A DNA stretch of 64,000 nt from DTU015 sp012837895 (lineage in GTDB: Bacteria; Bacillota; Sulfobacillia; Fermentithermobacillales; Fermentithermobacillaceae): positions 124,001 to 188,000 of the forward strand of contig JBMNKH010000003.1 of NCBI GenBank assembly GCA_050952085.1, in the 5' to 3' direction. Of this stretch, positions 17,404 to 24,425 are shown piece after piece; within the stretch, counting starts at the first letter, position 1; every line of letters starts with the position of its first letter. The translations under genes were made by a program, and so were the position numbers. The notes beneath the pieces are model-generated. The model did not search any database and was not told the DNA's origin. It was given only the letters and a program-made list of their open reading frames with translations.

Positions 17404-17788
17404 GGCTGATAGGGCGTGGGCCGCATGGATTTTCCCACAGGTACCTGACAAATTACGGCAACACAACTCGGCGTGAATCCCTAGGAGGATATCCGGATAC
17501 CAACGGCGAAGTCTGCTAAGGTGGATATTTCTGACACCTCCGATCTTGTAAGGCGTATTACCAAGGTATCCGGGGGATTCAAGGCCGGCTCATTCCGGGA
17601 GGATACCTTCGGAGGAGGATACTTTCTGAAGAGGACACCTTCTGAGGAGGATACTCTCAGGAGGATACCTCCAGAGAAGGATGCGCTGTGTACGCTGTGT
17701 CCGGTTTCCTTGTGGATGCAAAGGCCAGCAGGGGAGGGGTGCAGAAACACATCCACTTCCAGCTGTTTGAGAAAGGGGGCATCGGTCT
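17404..17788. repeat. Interval with ~16-bp repeats (17598-17685), no secure gene
   Basis: At 17598-17685 about six imperfect copies of GGAGGATACCTTCTGA follow each other; being AGGAGG-rich they mimic ribosome binding sites. The open frames across the interval have no recognisable protein and are not called. No clear promoter was found for the downstream gene cluster. Confidence 0.6.
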
Positions 17789-18121
17789 TTGGAATCTTCG
17801 GATATCCGCATAACACAACACCCGATACTTGACTTCCCTGACAGGCGAAAAATCAAGTTTTATTGGGAAGGCAAAGAACTTGAAGGATACGAAGGAGAAC
17901 CAATAGCGAGCGCTCTTCACGCAGCAGGCATCAAGGTACTTCACAAGAGCTTAAAGCAGGGCCGCCCACGCGGCTTTTTCTGCGCTATTGGCAACTGTTC
18001 TTCCTGCTTGGTAGTTGTCGACGGAGTTCCTAACGTCCGGGCTTGCACCGAAAAACTCAGGGCGGGAATGCGTGTTGAGATGCAAGAAGGTGTAGGGCCC
18101 GTGCCGGCAAGTAAGGAGTGA
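17789..18121 (+). CDS. [2Fe-2S] small subunit of a flavin-linked imino acid dehydrogenase
   Basis: A 110-residue plant-type ferredoxin-like protein (Fer2_4 / HcnA / SoxA-N type). The cluster ligands are in CAIGNCSSC and the later Cys in VPNVRAC, after the fold lead-in IKFYWEGKELEGYEGEPIASAL. It should carry electrons within the complex formed with the next four products. The start is TTG 17789, nine nt from AAAGGGGG; the frame has no better start. Its stop overlaps the following gene. In related enzymes this module can be fused to the large FAD subunit; here it is separate, as in bacterial three- to four-subunit hydroxyproline and sarcosine dehydrogenases. Confidence 0.82.
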   Translation: MESSDIRITQHPILDFPDRRKIKFYWEGKELEGYEGEPIASALHAAGIKVLHKSLKQGRPRGFFCAIGNCSSCLVVVDGVPNVRACTEKLRAGMRVEMQEGVGPVPASKE

Positions 18122-18126
18122 CTCTC

Positions 18127-19233
18127 TTGAAAACAACGGAGCTAGCAATTGTAGGAGCGGGGCCTGCAGGTGTGTGCGCTGCCCTTGAGGCGGCCTCATG
18201 CGGGGTCAAGGTCACCCTTATCGACAGGGAGGAACAAATAGGTGGGCAGCTGGTGAAACAGACCCACAAATTTTTCGGGTGGCACGAGAAAAGCGCAGGA
18301 ACCCGCGGGATCGTGATTTCCGGAGACCTTGCTGACCAAGTGAAAGCTAATCCGGATATTTGCTTTATGGGATCCGCTGAGGCACTGGGATATTTCCAAG
18401 ATGACGGGGTGTTGCTGCTTGAAACGCCCGTCGGAATCCAGAAACTAAAGCCCGAGAGGTTGCTCATCGCTACAGGTGCGTCTGAAAAAATGATACTCTT
18501 CCCGGGCAACGACTTGCCGGGGGTGTATGGGGCAGGTGCCGTGCAGACTCTCATGAACGTCCACGGCGTTAGGCCAGGCAAATCGGTTTTGATGATAGGC
18601 TCAGGGAACATCGGACTGATTGTGAGCTACCAGCTGGCACAGGCAGGCGTGAAAGTGGCAGCGGTAGTTGAAGCGTTACCCAACATCGGCGGTTATGCAG
18701 TACATGCGTCAAAGATCAGGCGTCTTGGCATCCCCATATACACCAGGCACTCCATCAAAGAGGCATACGGCACAGCTTGTGTGGAAGGCGCAATCATTTG
18801 GCAATTGGATGATAACTGGCAGGGGATCGCCGGTACTGAGAAGCAACTGGACGTTGACGTTATATGCCTGGCTACAGGGCTGACGCCTTTGTGCGAGTTC
18901 TTGTGGCAAGCAGGGGCAGAGATGGCCTACATACCGGAATTAGGCGGCTTCGTTCCCCTCTATGATGAAAACATGGAAACAACAGTGGAAGGCGTTTACG
19001 TAGCCGGCGATGCAGCATGCATAGAAGAAGCATCTACGGCAATGGCAGAAGGGCGCCTGGCAGGGCTAGCGATAGCCTACAGCCTCGGCAAAGTACCTGC
19101 AGACGAGTTTTCGCGGAAACGCGCGGAATCGCTTAAAGAGCTTGATGAGCTGAGGGCAGGTCCGACAAGCGGGGCGATAGTCAAGGGGTTGGCCGTCATG
19201 AAAGAGCAGATGAGAAAGAGGGTGAGCCAGTGA
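18127..19233 (+). CDS. FAD/NAD(P)-binding subunit of the dehydrogenase (PdhA/HcnB/SoxA-like)
   Basis: A 368-residue pyridine-nucleotide-disulfide oxidoreductase-fold protein with two dinucleotide motifs, VGAGPAGVCAALEAA near the N terminus and IGSGNIGLIVSYQLAQAG in the middle, and a C-terminal FAD motif VYVAGDAACIEEASTAMAEG. It corresponds to the alpha subunit of archaeal dye-linked L-proline dehydrogenase and to HcnB. It probably moves electrons from the amine-oxidising subunit to NAD+ or another carrier. I prefer TTG 18127 (AAGGAG 8 nt upstream) over GTG 18118. It overlaps the next gene by 4 bp. Confidence 0.85.
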   Translation: MKTTELAIVGAGPAGVCAALEAASCGVKVTLIDREEQIGGQLVKQTHKFFGWHEKSAGTRGIVISGDLADQVKANPDICFMGSAEALGYFQDDGVLLLETPVGIQKLKPERLLIATGASEKMILFPGNDLPGVYGAGAVQTLMNVHGVRPGKSVLMIGSGNIGLIVSYQLAQAGVKVAAVVEALPNIGGYAVHASKIRRLGIPIYTRHSIKEAYGTACVEGAIIWQLDDNWQGIAGTEKQLDVDVICLATGLTPLCEFLWQAGAEMAYIPELGGFVPLYDENMETTVEGVYVAGDAACIEEASTAMAEGRLAGLAIAYSLGKVPADEFSRKRAESLKELDELRAGPTSGAIVKGLAVMKEQMRKRVSQ

Positions 19234-19754
19234 AACCCGATGTGCTTATGACTACCGGTATTCCCTCGAAAGAGCAAATAGACAGCGCAACGCCGCCTGG
19301 ATCGCGACGGAAACAAGGACCTTTTGTGGTGATCGAGTGTTTTCAGGAGATACCATGCGACCCCTGCTACCACAGCTGCAGGTTCGGGGCAATAAAGCCT
19401 TTTGAGTCGCTGAACGATATACCTCAGGTTGATTGGGAGAAATGCACAGGCTGTGGCGTGTGCGTTGCGGCTTGTCCCGGTTTGGCAATTTTCGTGGTAG
19501 ATGAAACCTTCAGCGATACTGAGTGTCTCATTGCCATGCCCTATGAATTCTCTCCGCTGCCAGGCAAGGGCGATCCTGTCCACTTGCTTGACAGGAGCGG
19601 GGATAAAGTAGGCGAGGGCGTGGTCCACAGGGTAGTTCCTGGCAGGAAACCCCAAGGCACGCCTGTGGTGTGGGTGAGAGCCCCTAGGGAGTTGTCCTTG
19701 AATGTAAGGAATCTTCTGCCATCTGCAGGGAAGGGTGGGAACAACTGTGTCTGA
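19230..19754 (+). CDS. [4Fe-4S] ferredoxin-like subunit (PdhF-like)
   Basis: A 174-residue iron-sulfur protein. The second motif CTGCGVCVAACP is a normal [4Fe-4S] set; the first, PCDPCYHSC, supplies further cysteines, in a layout like the small ferredoxin-like PdhF of archaeal proline dehydrogenase clusters. The C-terminal 90 residues (GDPVHLLDRSGDKVGEG and GTPVVWVRAPRELSLNVR) have no motif I recognise. Start GTG 19230 overlaps the previous stop and has GAGGGTGA upstream; its end overlaps the next gene. Predicted role: electron transfer inside the complex. Confidence 0.8.
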   Translation: MKPDVLMTTGIPSKEQIDSATPPGSRRKQGPFVVIECFQEIPCDPCYHSCRFGAIKPFESLNDIPQVDWEKCTGCGVCVAACPGLAIFVVDETFSDTECLIAMPYEFSPLPGKGDPVHLLDRSGDKVGEGVVHRVVPGRKPQGTPVVWVRAPRELSLNVRNLLPSAGKGGNNCV

Positions 19755-20112
19755 TGAAAACACCATTATTGTTTGCAGGTGCGAGGACGTAACTCTTGGA
19801 GAGATACGCAAAGCCATTAGAGAAGGTGCAACCACCCTGGACGAGGTGAAACGCATAACCAGGGCCGGTATGGGTCCTTGTCAAGGACGGACTTGCAGGT
19901 TGCTGGTGGCAGGAGAGATTGCGAGATATCACAGAAAGCATGTGTCGGAAGTGCTTCAGTCAAGGTACAGGCCTCCGGTTAAGCCTGTGAAAATGGGAGA
20001 CTTTGCAGCGCTTTCAGAAGAAGGCGGGAACAGCCAAGAAGAGGGCGGACACAGGCAAGCAACCGGCGGGGATGGGCAATGCATATGCGGTAAGGCGGTG
20101 ACCGGCAAATGA
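19747..20112 (+). CDS. BFD-like [2Fe-2S] subunit (PdhX-like)
   Basis: A 121-residue protein with a bacterioferritin-associated-ferredoxin-like domain: VCRCEDVTLGEIRKAI gives the first Cys pair and MGPCQGRTC the second. In archaeal dye-linked proline dehydrogenase clusters a similar protein (PdhX) lies between the ferredoxin-like and proline-oxidising subunits, the same position as here. Residues after about 88 (EEGGNSQEEGGHRQATGGDG) are a repetitive, low-complexity tail. I chose GTG 19747 (AAGGGTGG nine nt upstream); GTG 19735 is the alternative. It overlaps the next gene (ATGA). Confidence 0.82.
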   Translation: MSDENTIIVCRCEDVTLGEIRKAIREGATTLDEVKRITRAGMGPCQGRTCRLLVAGEIARYHRKHVSEVLQSRYRPPVKPVKMGDFAALSEEGGNSQEEGGHRQATGGDGQCICGKAVTGK

Positions 20113-21257
20113 AAACTACAGCAGATGCAGTGGTAATCGGCGGAGGCGTAGTCGGTGCTGCGATAGCATATAACCTGGCCAAGTATGGCTTGAAAAATAT
20201 CGTCCTGTGTGAGAAGGATACCTTTGCCAGCGGTTCAACAGGGCGCTGCGGCGCCGGGGTCAGGGAGCAGTGGGGTGCTGAAGGCAATATCAGGATGTGC
20301 AAGGCTGCCATTGATATATTTGAAAACCTGCAGGAAGAACTGGAGTACGATTATGATATCGAGTTTGTCCAGAAGGGCTACCTCATGCTCGCCTATATCG
20401 AAAAAGAATGGGAGCAATTCAACGTAAACATAAAAGTCCAGCATAAGTTAGGCGTTAATGCTGTTGCCCTCACTCCCCAAGAGGCAAGGGAAATCGTGCC
20501 TACGCTAAATACCGAGGGGCTTTACGGAGCAACCTTCAACGCCAGGGACGGCCATGCCAATCCGTTCCATACAACCAGGGCTTACCTCAAAGCGTTTGAG
20601 CGCCTGGGAGGCGAAGTGTGTTTCTTCACTGAAGTCACGGGGATTGAGAAAACAAACGGCAGAATCCAAGGAGTCAAGACCACCAAAGGCGATATATCCG
20701 CCCCTGTGGTGGTCAACGCTGCCGGACCCTGGGCAGCTCCTGTAGCTTCCATGGTAGGGGTAGACCTCCCTGTGTACACAGAGCGGCACCAGATCCTTGT
20801 AACCGAACCTGTGGGGCGCCTGTTTGATCCCATGCTTATGTCGTTCTCCCGCGGGTTTTACAGCCAGCAAACTCCCCACGGTTCAGTTGTTATGGGAATA
20901 GGTGATCCCAACGAGCCAAAGGGGTACGACATAGGACATTCGTGGCAGTTCCTTAGGAGGATGTGCGACATAATGTGCTCTGTTGTGCCCGCCCTTGAAG
21001 GCGTGCGGGTAGTGAGACAGTGGTCAGGCCTGTACACAATCAGCCCTGATGCCCACCCAATCCTGGGAACTGTTCCGGGCATTGACGGGTATTACCATGC
21101 AGTCGGGTTCAGCGGGCACGGATTCATGCTGGCACCTATAGTCGGCAAGGTAATCGCCGAGATGATATTGGACAAGGAGCTTTCTATTGATATAAGCGGC
21201 CTGGACCTTGGTCGTTTTGAAAGAGGAGACCTGAGGGTTGAACCGTCAGTAGTGTAA
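20109..21257 (+). CDS. FAD-dependent amine/imino acid dehydrogenase subunit (DAO family, PdhB-like)
   Basis: The substrate-oxidising subunit: a 382-residue DAO-family flavoprotein with an N-terminal Rossmann motif VVIGGGVVGAAIAYNLAK and the C-terminal signature RQWSGLYTISPDAHPILG followed by YYHAVGFSGHG, shared by sarcosine oxidase beta, L-proline dehydrogenase beta and D-hydroxyproline dehydrogenase. Given HypD upstream and an Xaa-Pro peptidase downstream, proline or a hydroxyproline isomer is the likely substrate; sarcosine, opines or glycine betaine products remain possible. It is translationally coupled to the preceding subunit, completing the order small [2Fe-2S], A, F, X, B. Confidence 0.85.
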   Translation: MKTTADAVVIGGGVVGAAIAYNLAKYGLKNIVLCEKDTFASGSTGRCGAGVREQWGAEGNIRMCKAAIDIFENLQEELEYDYDIEFVQKGYLMLAYIEKEWEQFNVNIKVQHKLGVNAVALTPQEAREIVPTLNTEGLYGATFNARDGHANPFHTTRAYLKAFERLGGEVCFFTEVTGIEKTNGRIQGVKTTKGDISAPVVVNAAGPWAAPVASMVGVDLPVYTERHQILVTEPVGRLFDPMLMSFSRGFYSQQTPHGSVVMGIGDPNEPKGYDIGHSWQFLRRMCDIMCSVVPALEGVRVVRQWSGLYTISPDAHPILGTVPGIDGYYHAVGFSGHGFMLAPIVGKVIAEMILDKELSIDISGLDLGRFERGDLRVEPSVV

Positions 21258-21272
21258 GAAAGGAGGGTCTGG

Positions 21273-22382
21273 ATGCTCAAGCAAAGGTGGGATAAGCTCA
21301 CCCGTTCGATGGAAGCTGCCAAAGCATCAGGGATAGCCCTGATGCCCGGGCCAAACATGTTTTATCTGACAGGGCTGTTAATGGGGCTGTCTGAAAGGCC
21401 GACCTTGCTGGTAATCGGCGAAGAAGACAGGGCATGCCTGATCATGCCTGAACTTGAGAAGCAAAAAGGCTGGGTAGTTGCAGACAGGTTAAGAAGCCAA
21501 GGGATCGGTGCAGAGTTTGGCGTGTATTCCTATACAGACGAAGAAGGCCCGCACAAAGCTTTTCAAAAAGCGCTCAGGGGACAGACAGGTAGCTGGGCAT
21601 TAGAGTACACCGGCCTCAGGATGCTCGAGTATTCGCTCATGAAAGAAGCCATGGGGGAGTTCTCCTGGGTTGACGCAGGCGGTGTCATGAAACCGCTAAG
21701 GATGGTCAAAGACGAAGATGAGCTTGCCAACATGCAGCAAGCTGCCAGGCTGGCAGATATGGGAGCGCACATTGCAAGCAAGCTGCTGGCCCCGGGTAAA
21801 CGGGCCACACAAATCGCCCTTGAGATAGAGTGGCAGTTAAAGCAGGAAGGGGCAGACAGGGTCTACATGTCCCTGGCAACAGGCCCTGATACTGCAATTC
21901 CCCATGCAGGCACGAGTTCCCGGGTTATTGAGCCGGGGGACCTGGCATGGCTGGACCTTTGCGTCAACGTTGCAGGTTACTGGTCTGACATTACCAGGAC
22001 TTATCCTGTAGGCGGGATTTCTGACGAACTCAGGAGGATTTATGAGGTTGTAGTTGAGGCTCAGGAAGCAGCAAGAACCAAAGCGAAGCTTGGCATGTCA
22101 GGCGCAGACGTAGATGCCTTGGCCAGGGAAGTGATAGACAGCTATGGCTATGGTGACAAGTTCATACACAGGACCGGGCACGGGCTTGGACTTGAGATAC
22201 ATGAAGAGCCTTACATTGTGGCATCAAACAACAATCCCTTGCCTGTAGGCTCTACGTTCACCATTGAACCTGGAATATATCTCCCTGGCAAAGGAGGAGT
22301 CAGGGTCGAAGACGATGTTGTACTGACAGGAGAAGGAGCTAAGAGCCTTACTGACTATCCCAGGGACCTGTTGAATATGTAG
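21273..22382 (+). CDS. M24 metallopeptidase, Xaa-Pro aminopeptidase/dipeptidase type
   Basis: A 369-residue creatinase-fold peptidase. The C-terminal catalytic domain shows the metal ligands of the family: Asp in WLDLCVNVAGYWSDITRTYP (two Asp), His in HRTGHGLGLEIHEEPY, Glu in TIEPGIYLPG and Glu in GVRVEDDVV. The 130-residue N-terminal domain (FYLTGLLMGLSERPTLLVIG) is of the creatinase/prolidase type. Cleavage of Xaa-Pro bonds would supply proline and hydroxyproline to the enzymes encoded upstream; some M24 relatives act on creatine or other small molecules. ATG 21273 has AAAGGAGGGT upstream and follows the dehydrogenase gene by 15 bp. Confidence 0.88.
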   Translation: MLKQRWDKLTRSMEAAKASGIALMPGPNMFYLTGLLMGLSERPTLLVIGEEDRACLIMPELEKQKGWVVADRLRSQGIGAEFGVYSYTDEEGPHKAFQKALRGQTGSWALEYTGLRMLEYSLMKEAMGEFSWVDAGGVMKPLRMVKDEDELANMQQAARLADMGAHIASKLLAPGKRATQIALEIEWQLKQEGADRVYMSLATGPDTAIPHAGTSSRVIEPGDLAWLDLCVNVAGYWSDITRTYPVGGISDELRRIYEVVVEAQEAARTKAKLGMSGADVDALAREVIDSYGYGDKFIHRTGHGLGLEIHEEPYIVASNNNPLPVGSTFTIEPGIYLPGKGGVRVEDDVVLTGEGAKSLTDYPRDLLNM

Positions 22383-22416
22383 CCTGTCCCAGAAAAGTTA
22401 CCTGATTGGGAATGAT

Positions 22417-22446
22417 TTGCTAGGGGCATAATCCCTGTGATATACT
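22417..22446 (+). promoter_or_regulatory. Probable promoter of the rimP-nusA-infB operon
   Basis: TTGCTA (22417-22422) and TATACT (22441-22446), 18 nt apart, lie about 100 bp before rimP, at the boundary between the peptidase gene and the translation operon. Confidence 0.45.
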
Positions 22447-22495
22447 GGATTAGTACAAAGTCAGGGTTGCTACAAACAACGGGGAGATTTCGCCG

Positions 22496-22524
22496 GAGTG
22501 GGTTTTGGCCAAAACCCACTCTTT
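22496..22524 (+). promoter_or_regulatory. Strong hairpin in the rimP leader (possible attenuator)
   Basis: A perfect 11-bp stem GAGTGGGTTTT (22496-22506) / AAAACCCACTC (22511-22521) with loop GGCC is followed by only a short T tract (TTTGT). It lies between the predicted promoter and the rimP start, so it may be a leaky terminator or RNA-binding site controlling the operon that encodes NusA. Confidence 0.55.
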
Positions 22525-22546
22525 GTATGTTGGCGGGGTGATTAGC

Positions 22547-23029
22547 GTGAGCCATAAGAATGCGCTGAACAAGCTTTTTGAGGTGCTTGAGCCTTTCCTC
22601 AAGGATATGGGGTATGAACTACTAGATGTTGAACTTACGTCAGAGGCGGGAAGGCCGATCTTACGCGTGACTATTTATAAGCCTGAAGGGATTACGCTGG
22701 ACGATTGCGTAGCAGTGGACAAAGCTATAGACCCGGTACTTGAGGAACTGGATCCCATACCCAGCAGCTATAACCTTGAAGTGTCTTCCCCGGGCCTGGA
22801 AAGGACCCTGAAGAGAGACAAAGAGTATGAGGTTTTCCGCGGGCGCGCCTGCAGGGTGAATCTCTATGCGCCGGTTGACGGGAAGCGTACGTTCGAGGGA
22901 ACTCTTGTTGGATTGGGACAAACAGCAGACGAAGAAACTGTGGTTATCAGGGGCGAACATGGAGACATAGCACTGCCCAGGCGCAATGTGAGTAAAGTAC
23001 AACTGGTTTATAAAGAAAGACCGTCATAA
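22547..23029 (+). CDS. rimP: Ribosome maturation factor RimP
   Basis: Needed for assembly of the 30S subunit. The 160-residue protein has the family features: GYELLDVELTSEAGRPILRV in the N-terminal domain, DDCVAVDKAIDPVLEELDPI, and the strongly conserved YNLEVSSPGLERTL, then a C-terminal SH3-like domain. Start GTG 22547 has GGTGAT upstream and places the protein start at the usual distance before the first conserved helix; the more upstream TTG (22505) lies inside a leader hairpin. First gene of the rimP-nusA-ylxR-infB operon. Confidence 0.93.
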   Translation: MSHKNALNKLFEVLEPFLKDMGYELLDVELTSEAGRPILRVTIYKPEGITLDDCVAVDKAIDPVLEELDPIPSSYNLEVSSPGLERTLKRDKEYEVFRGRACRVNLYAPVDGKRTFEGTLVGLGQTADEETVVIRGEHGDIALPRRNVSKVQLVYKERPS

Positions 23030-23052
23030 CGGGTAGAAGGGGGGCGGGAGGA

Positions 23053-24084
23053 ATTAACGGGGACATCATCAGTGCCCTCAATCAACTCGAGAGAGAGCGG
23101 GGCATCTCAAAAGACGACCTTATAGAAGCTATGGAAGCTGCCCTTTTGTCTGCTTACCGTAAGCATTTCGGCAGGGCAGAAAATGTAAGGGTGAGATTTG
23201 ACCGGGAGACCGGGAATATAAAGGTCATCTCCCGCCGTGAAGTCGTGTCCCAGGTCAAGGACCCACGCAGGGATATTTCGCTCAGCGAAGCTCAGAAAAA
23301 GAGCGCCAGGTACCAAGAAGGAGATTTCGTAGAAGAAGAAATACAAGCTCAGGGTTTCGGCAGGATTGCCGCCCAAACTGCCAAACAGGTAGTTATGCAG
23401 AAACTGCGTGACATAGAGCGGGACATGGTCTATGAGGAGTTCTCTGAGCGCGGAGGGGACGTTGTGACCGGCCAGATAATCCGGGTTGACAGGGGCGTTG
23501 TGATTGTTGACTTAGGCAGGGCCGAAGGCTTTATCTTACCCAAGGAACAACCCAGAGGCGAGCGGTATCGCGAGCGCGACAGGATCAAATCTTATGTGCT
23601 TGAAGTGAAGAAGACTCCCAAAGGCCCGCAGATCCTGCTTTCGAGGACGCATCCTGGCTTGTTGAAGCGGCTTTTTGAGCTTGAAGTGCCTGAGATCAGG
23701 GACGGGATTGTAGAGATTAGGGGCCTGGCCAGGGAAGCGGGTTCACGGTCAAAAGTCGCTGTGGCAGCTAACCTTCCGGAAGTGGATGCGCTTGGAGCGT
23801 GTGTAGGGCCGCGGGGTTCCCGGGTTCAGGTGATTGTACAAGAACTTCGGGGCGAGAGGATCGACATCATACAATGGGATGATGATCCTCAAGTATTTAT
23901 TGGAAATGCTTTAAGCCCTGCAAGGGTGATAGATGTAGAACTCAACCATGATGAGAAGATTGCAAGGGTCACGGTTCCTGACAACCAGCTTTCCTTAGCC
24001 ATAGGGCGCGACGGGCAAAATGCCCGGCTTGCGGCAAAACTCACAGGTTGGAAAATTGACATAAGGTCTGATCGCGGTATGTAA
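23053..24084 (+). CDS. nusA: Transcription termination/antitermination factor NusA (ATT start)
   Basis: Binds RNA polymerase and modulates pausing, termination and antitermination. Domains in order over 343 residues: N-terminal RNAP-binding domain (1-125), S1 (about 133-200, VTGQIIRVDRGVVIVDLG), and two KH domains (ACVGPRGSRVQVIVQEL; SLAIGRDGQNARLAAKLTGW). The start is abnormal. Homology requires the protein to begin just before NGDIISALNQLERERGISK, and the codon there is ATT at 23053. Between the in-frame stop at 23008 and the internal ATG at 23131 there is no ATG, GTG, TTG or CTG. A purine-rich AAGGGGGG lies 8 nt upstream. Starting at 23131 would delete 26 conserved residues. Confidence 0.93.
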   Translation: MNGDIISALNQLERERGISKDDLIEAMEAALLSAYRKHFGRAENVRVRFDRETGNIKVISRREVVSQVKDPRRDISLSEAQKKSARYQEGDFVEEEIQAQGFGRIAAQTAKQVVMQKLRDIERDMVYEEFSERGGDVVTGQIIRVDRGVVIVDLGRAEGFILPKEQPRGERYRERDRIKSYVLEVKKTPKGPQILLSRTHPGLLKRLFELEVPEIRDGIVEIRGLAREAGSRSKVAVAANLPEVDALGACVGPRGSRVQVIVQELRGERIDIIQWDDDPQVFIGNALSPARVIDVELNHDEKIARVTVPDNQLSLAIGRDGQNARLAAKLTGWKIDIRSDRGM

Positions 24085-24134
24085 CAGCTAGTGTAACAAG
24101 AAGGTTCAATACTGGAAAACAGGGGGTGGCAGCC

Positions 24135-24407
24135 GTGCTCAGGAAACGGCCTCAACGGACTTGTCTAGGGTGCCGGGAAGTAAAGCCCAAACGGGAATTA
24201 CTCAGAATCGTCCGGACACCGGAAGGTGGGGTGGAATTCGACCCCACAGGCAAGAAATTAGGCCGGGGCGCCTACGTTTGCCCGAAGGCCGATTGTGTGG
24301 CAGAGATTGCCAAGACAAAGCGTCTAGGCAGGGCCCTGGGTGTGGAGCCACCCCCTGATTTGATCTCAGAACTTATGCGTTTTGTGGAGGAGATTGAGAG
24401 GGGTTGA
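24135..24407 (+). CDS. YlxR-family RNA-binding protein (RnpM)
   Basis: A 90-residue protein of the YlxR family, usually encoded between nusA and infB; in Bacillus subtilis YlxR (RnpM) binds and modulates RNase P. The conserved motifs are RTCLGCREVKPKRELLRIVR and DPTGKKLGRGAYVCPKADC. Start GTG 24135 is about 6 nt after AGGGGGTG; GTG 24126 is in frame but too close to it. The L7Ae-like gene ylxQ that often follows is missing here; infB comes directly after. Confidence 0.88.
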   Translation: MLRKRPQRTCLGCREVKPKRELLRIVRTPEGGVEFDPTGKKLGRGAYVCPKADCVAEIAKTKRLGRALGVEPPPDLISELMRFVEEIERG

Positions 24408-24425
24408 GAATGAGGAGGTGAGCGG

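Noticed and set aside
17521..17832. Plus-strand frame of 103 aa upstream of the [2Fe-2S] subunit
   Set aside because: Its middle is the AGGAGGATAC repeat and its end overlaps the ferredoxin-like gene in another frame; no homology recognised.
19077..19856. 259-aa antisense frame over the dehydrogenase genes
   Set aside because: It covers three coupled, recognisable genes on the plus strand and has no protein family features.
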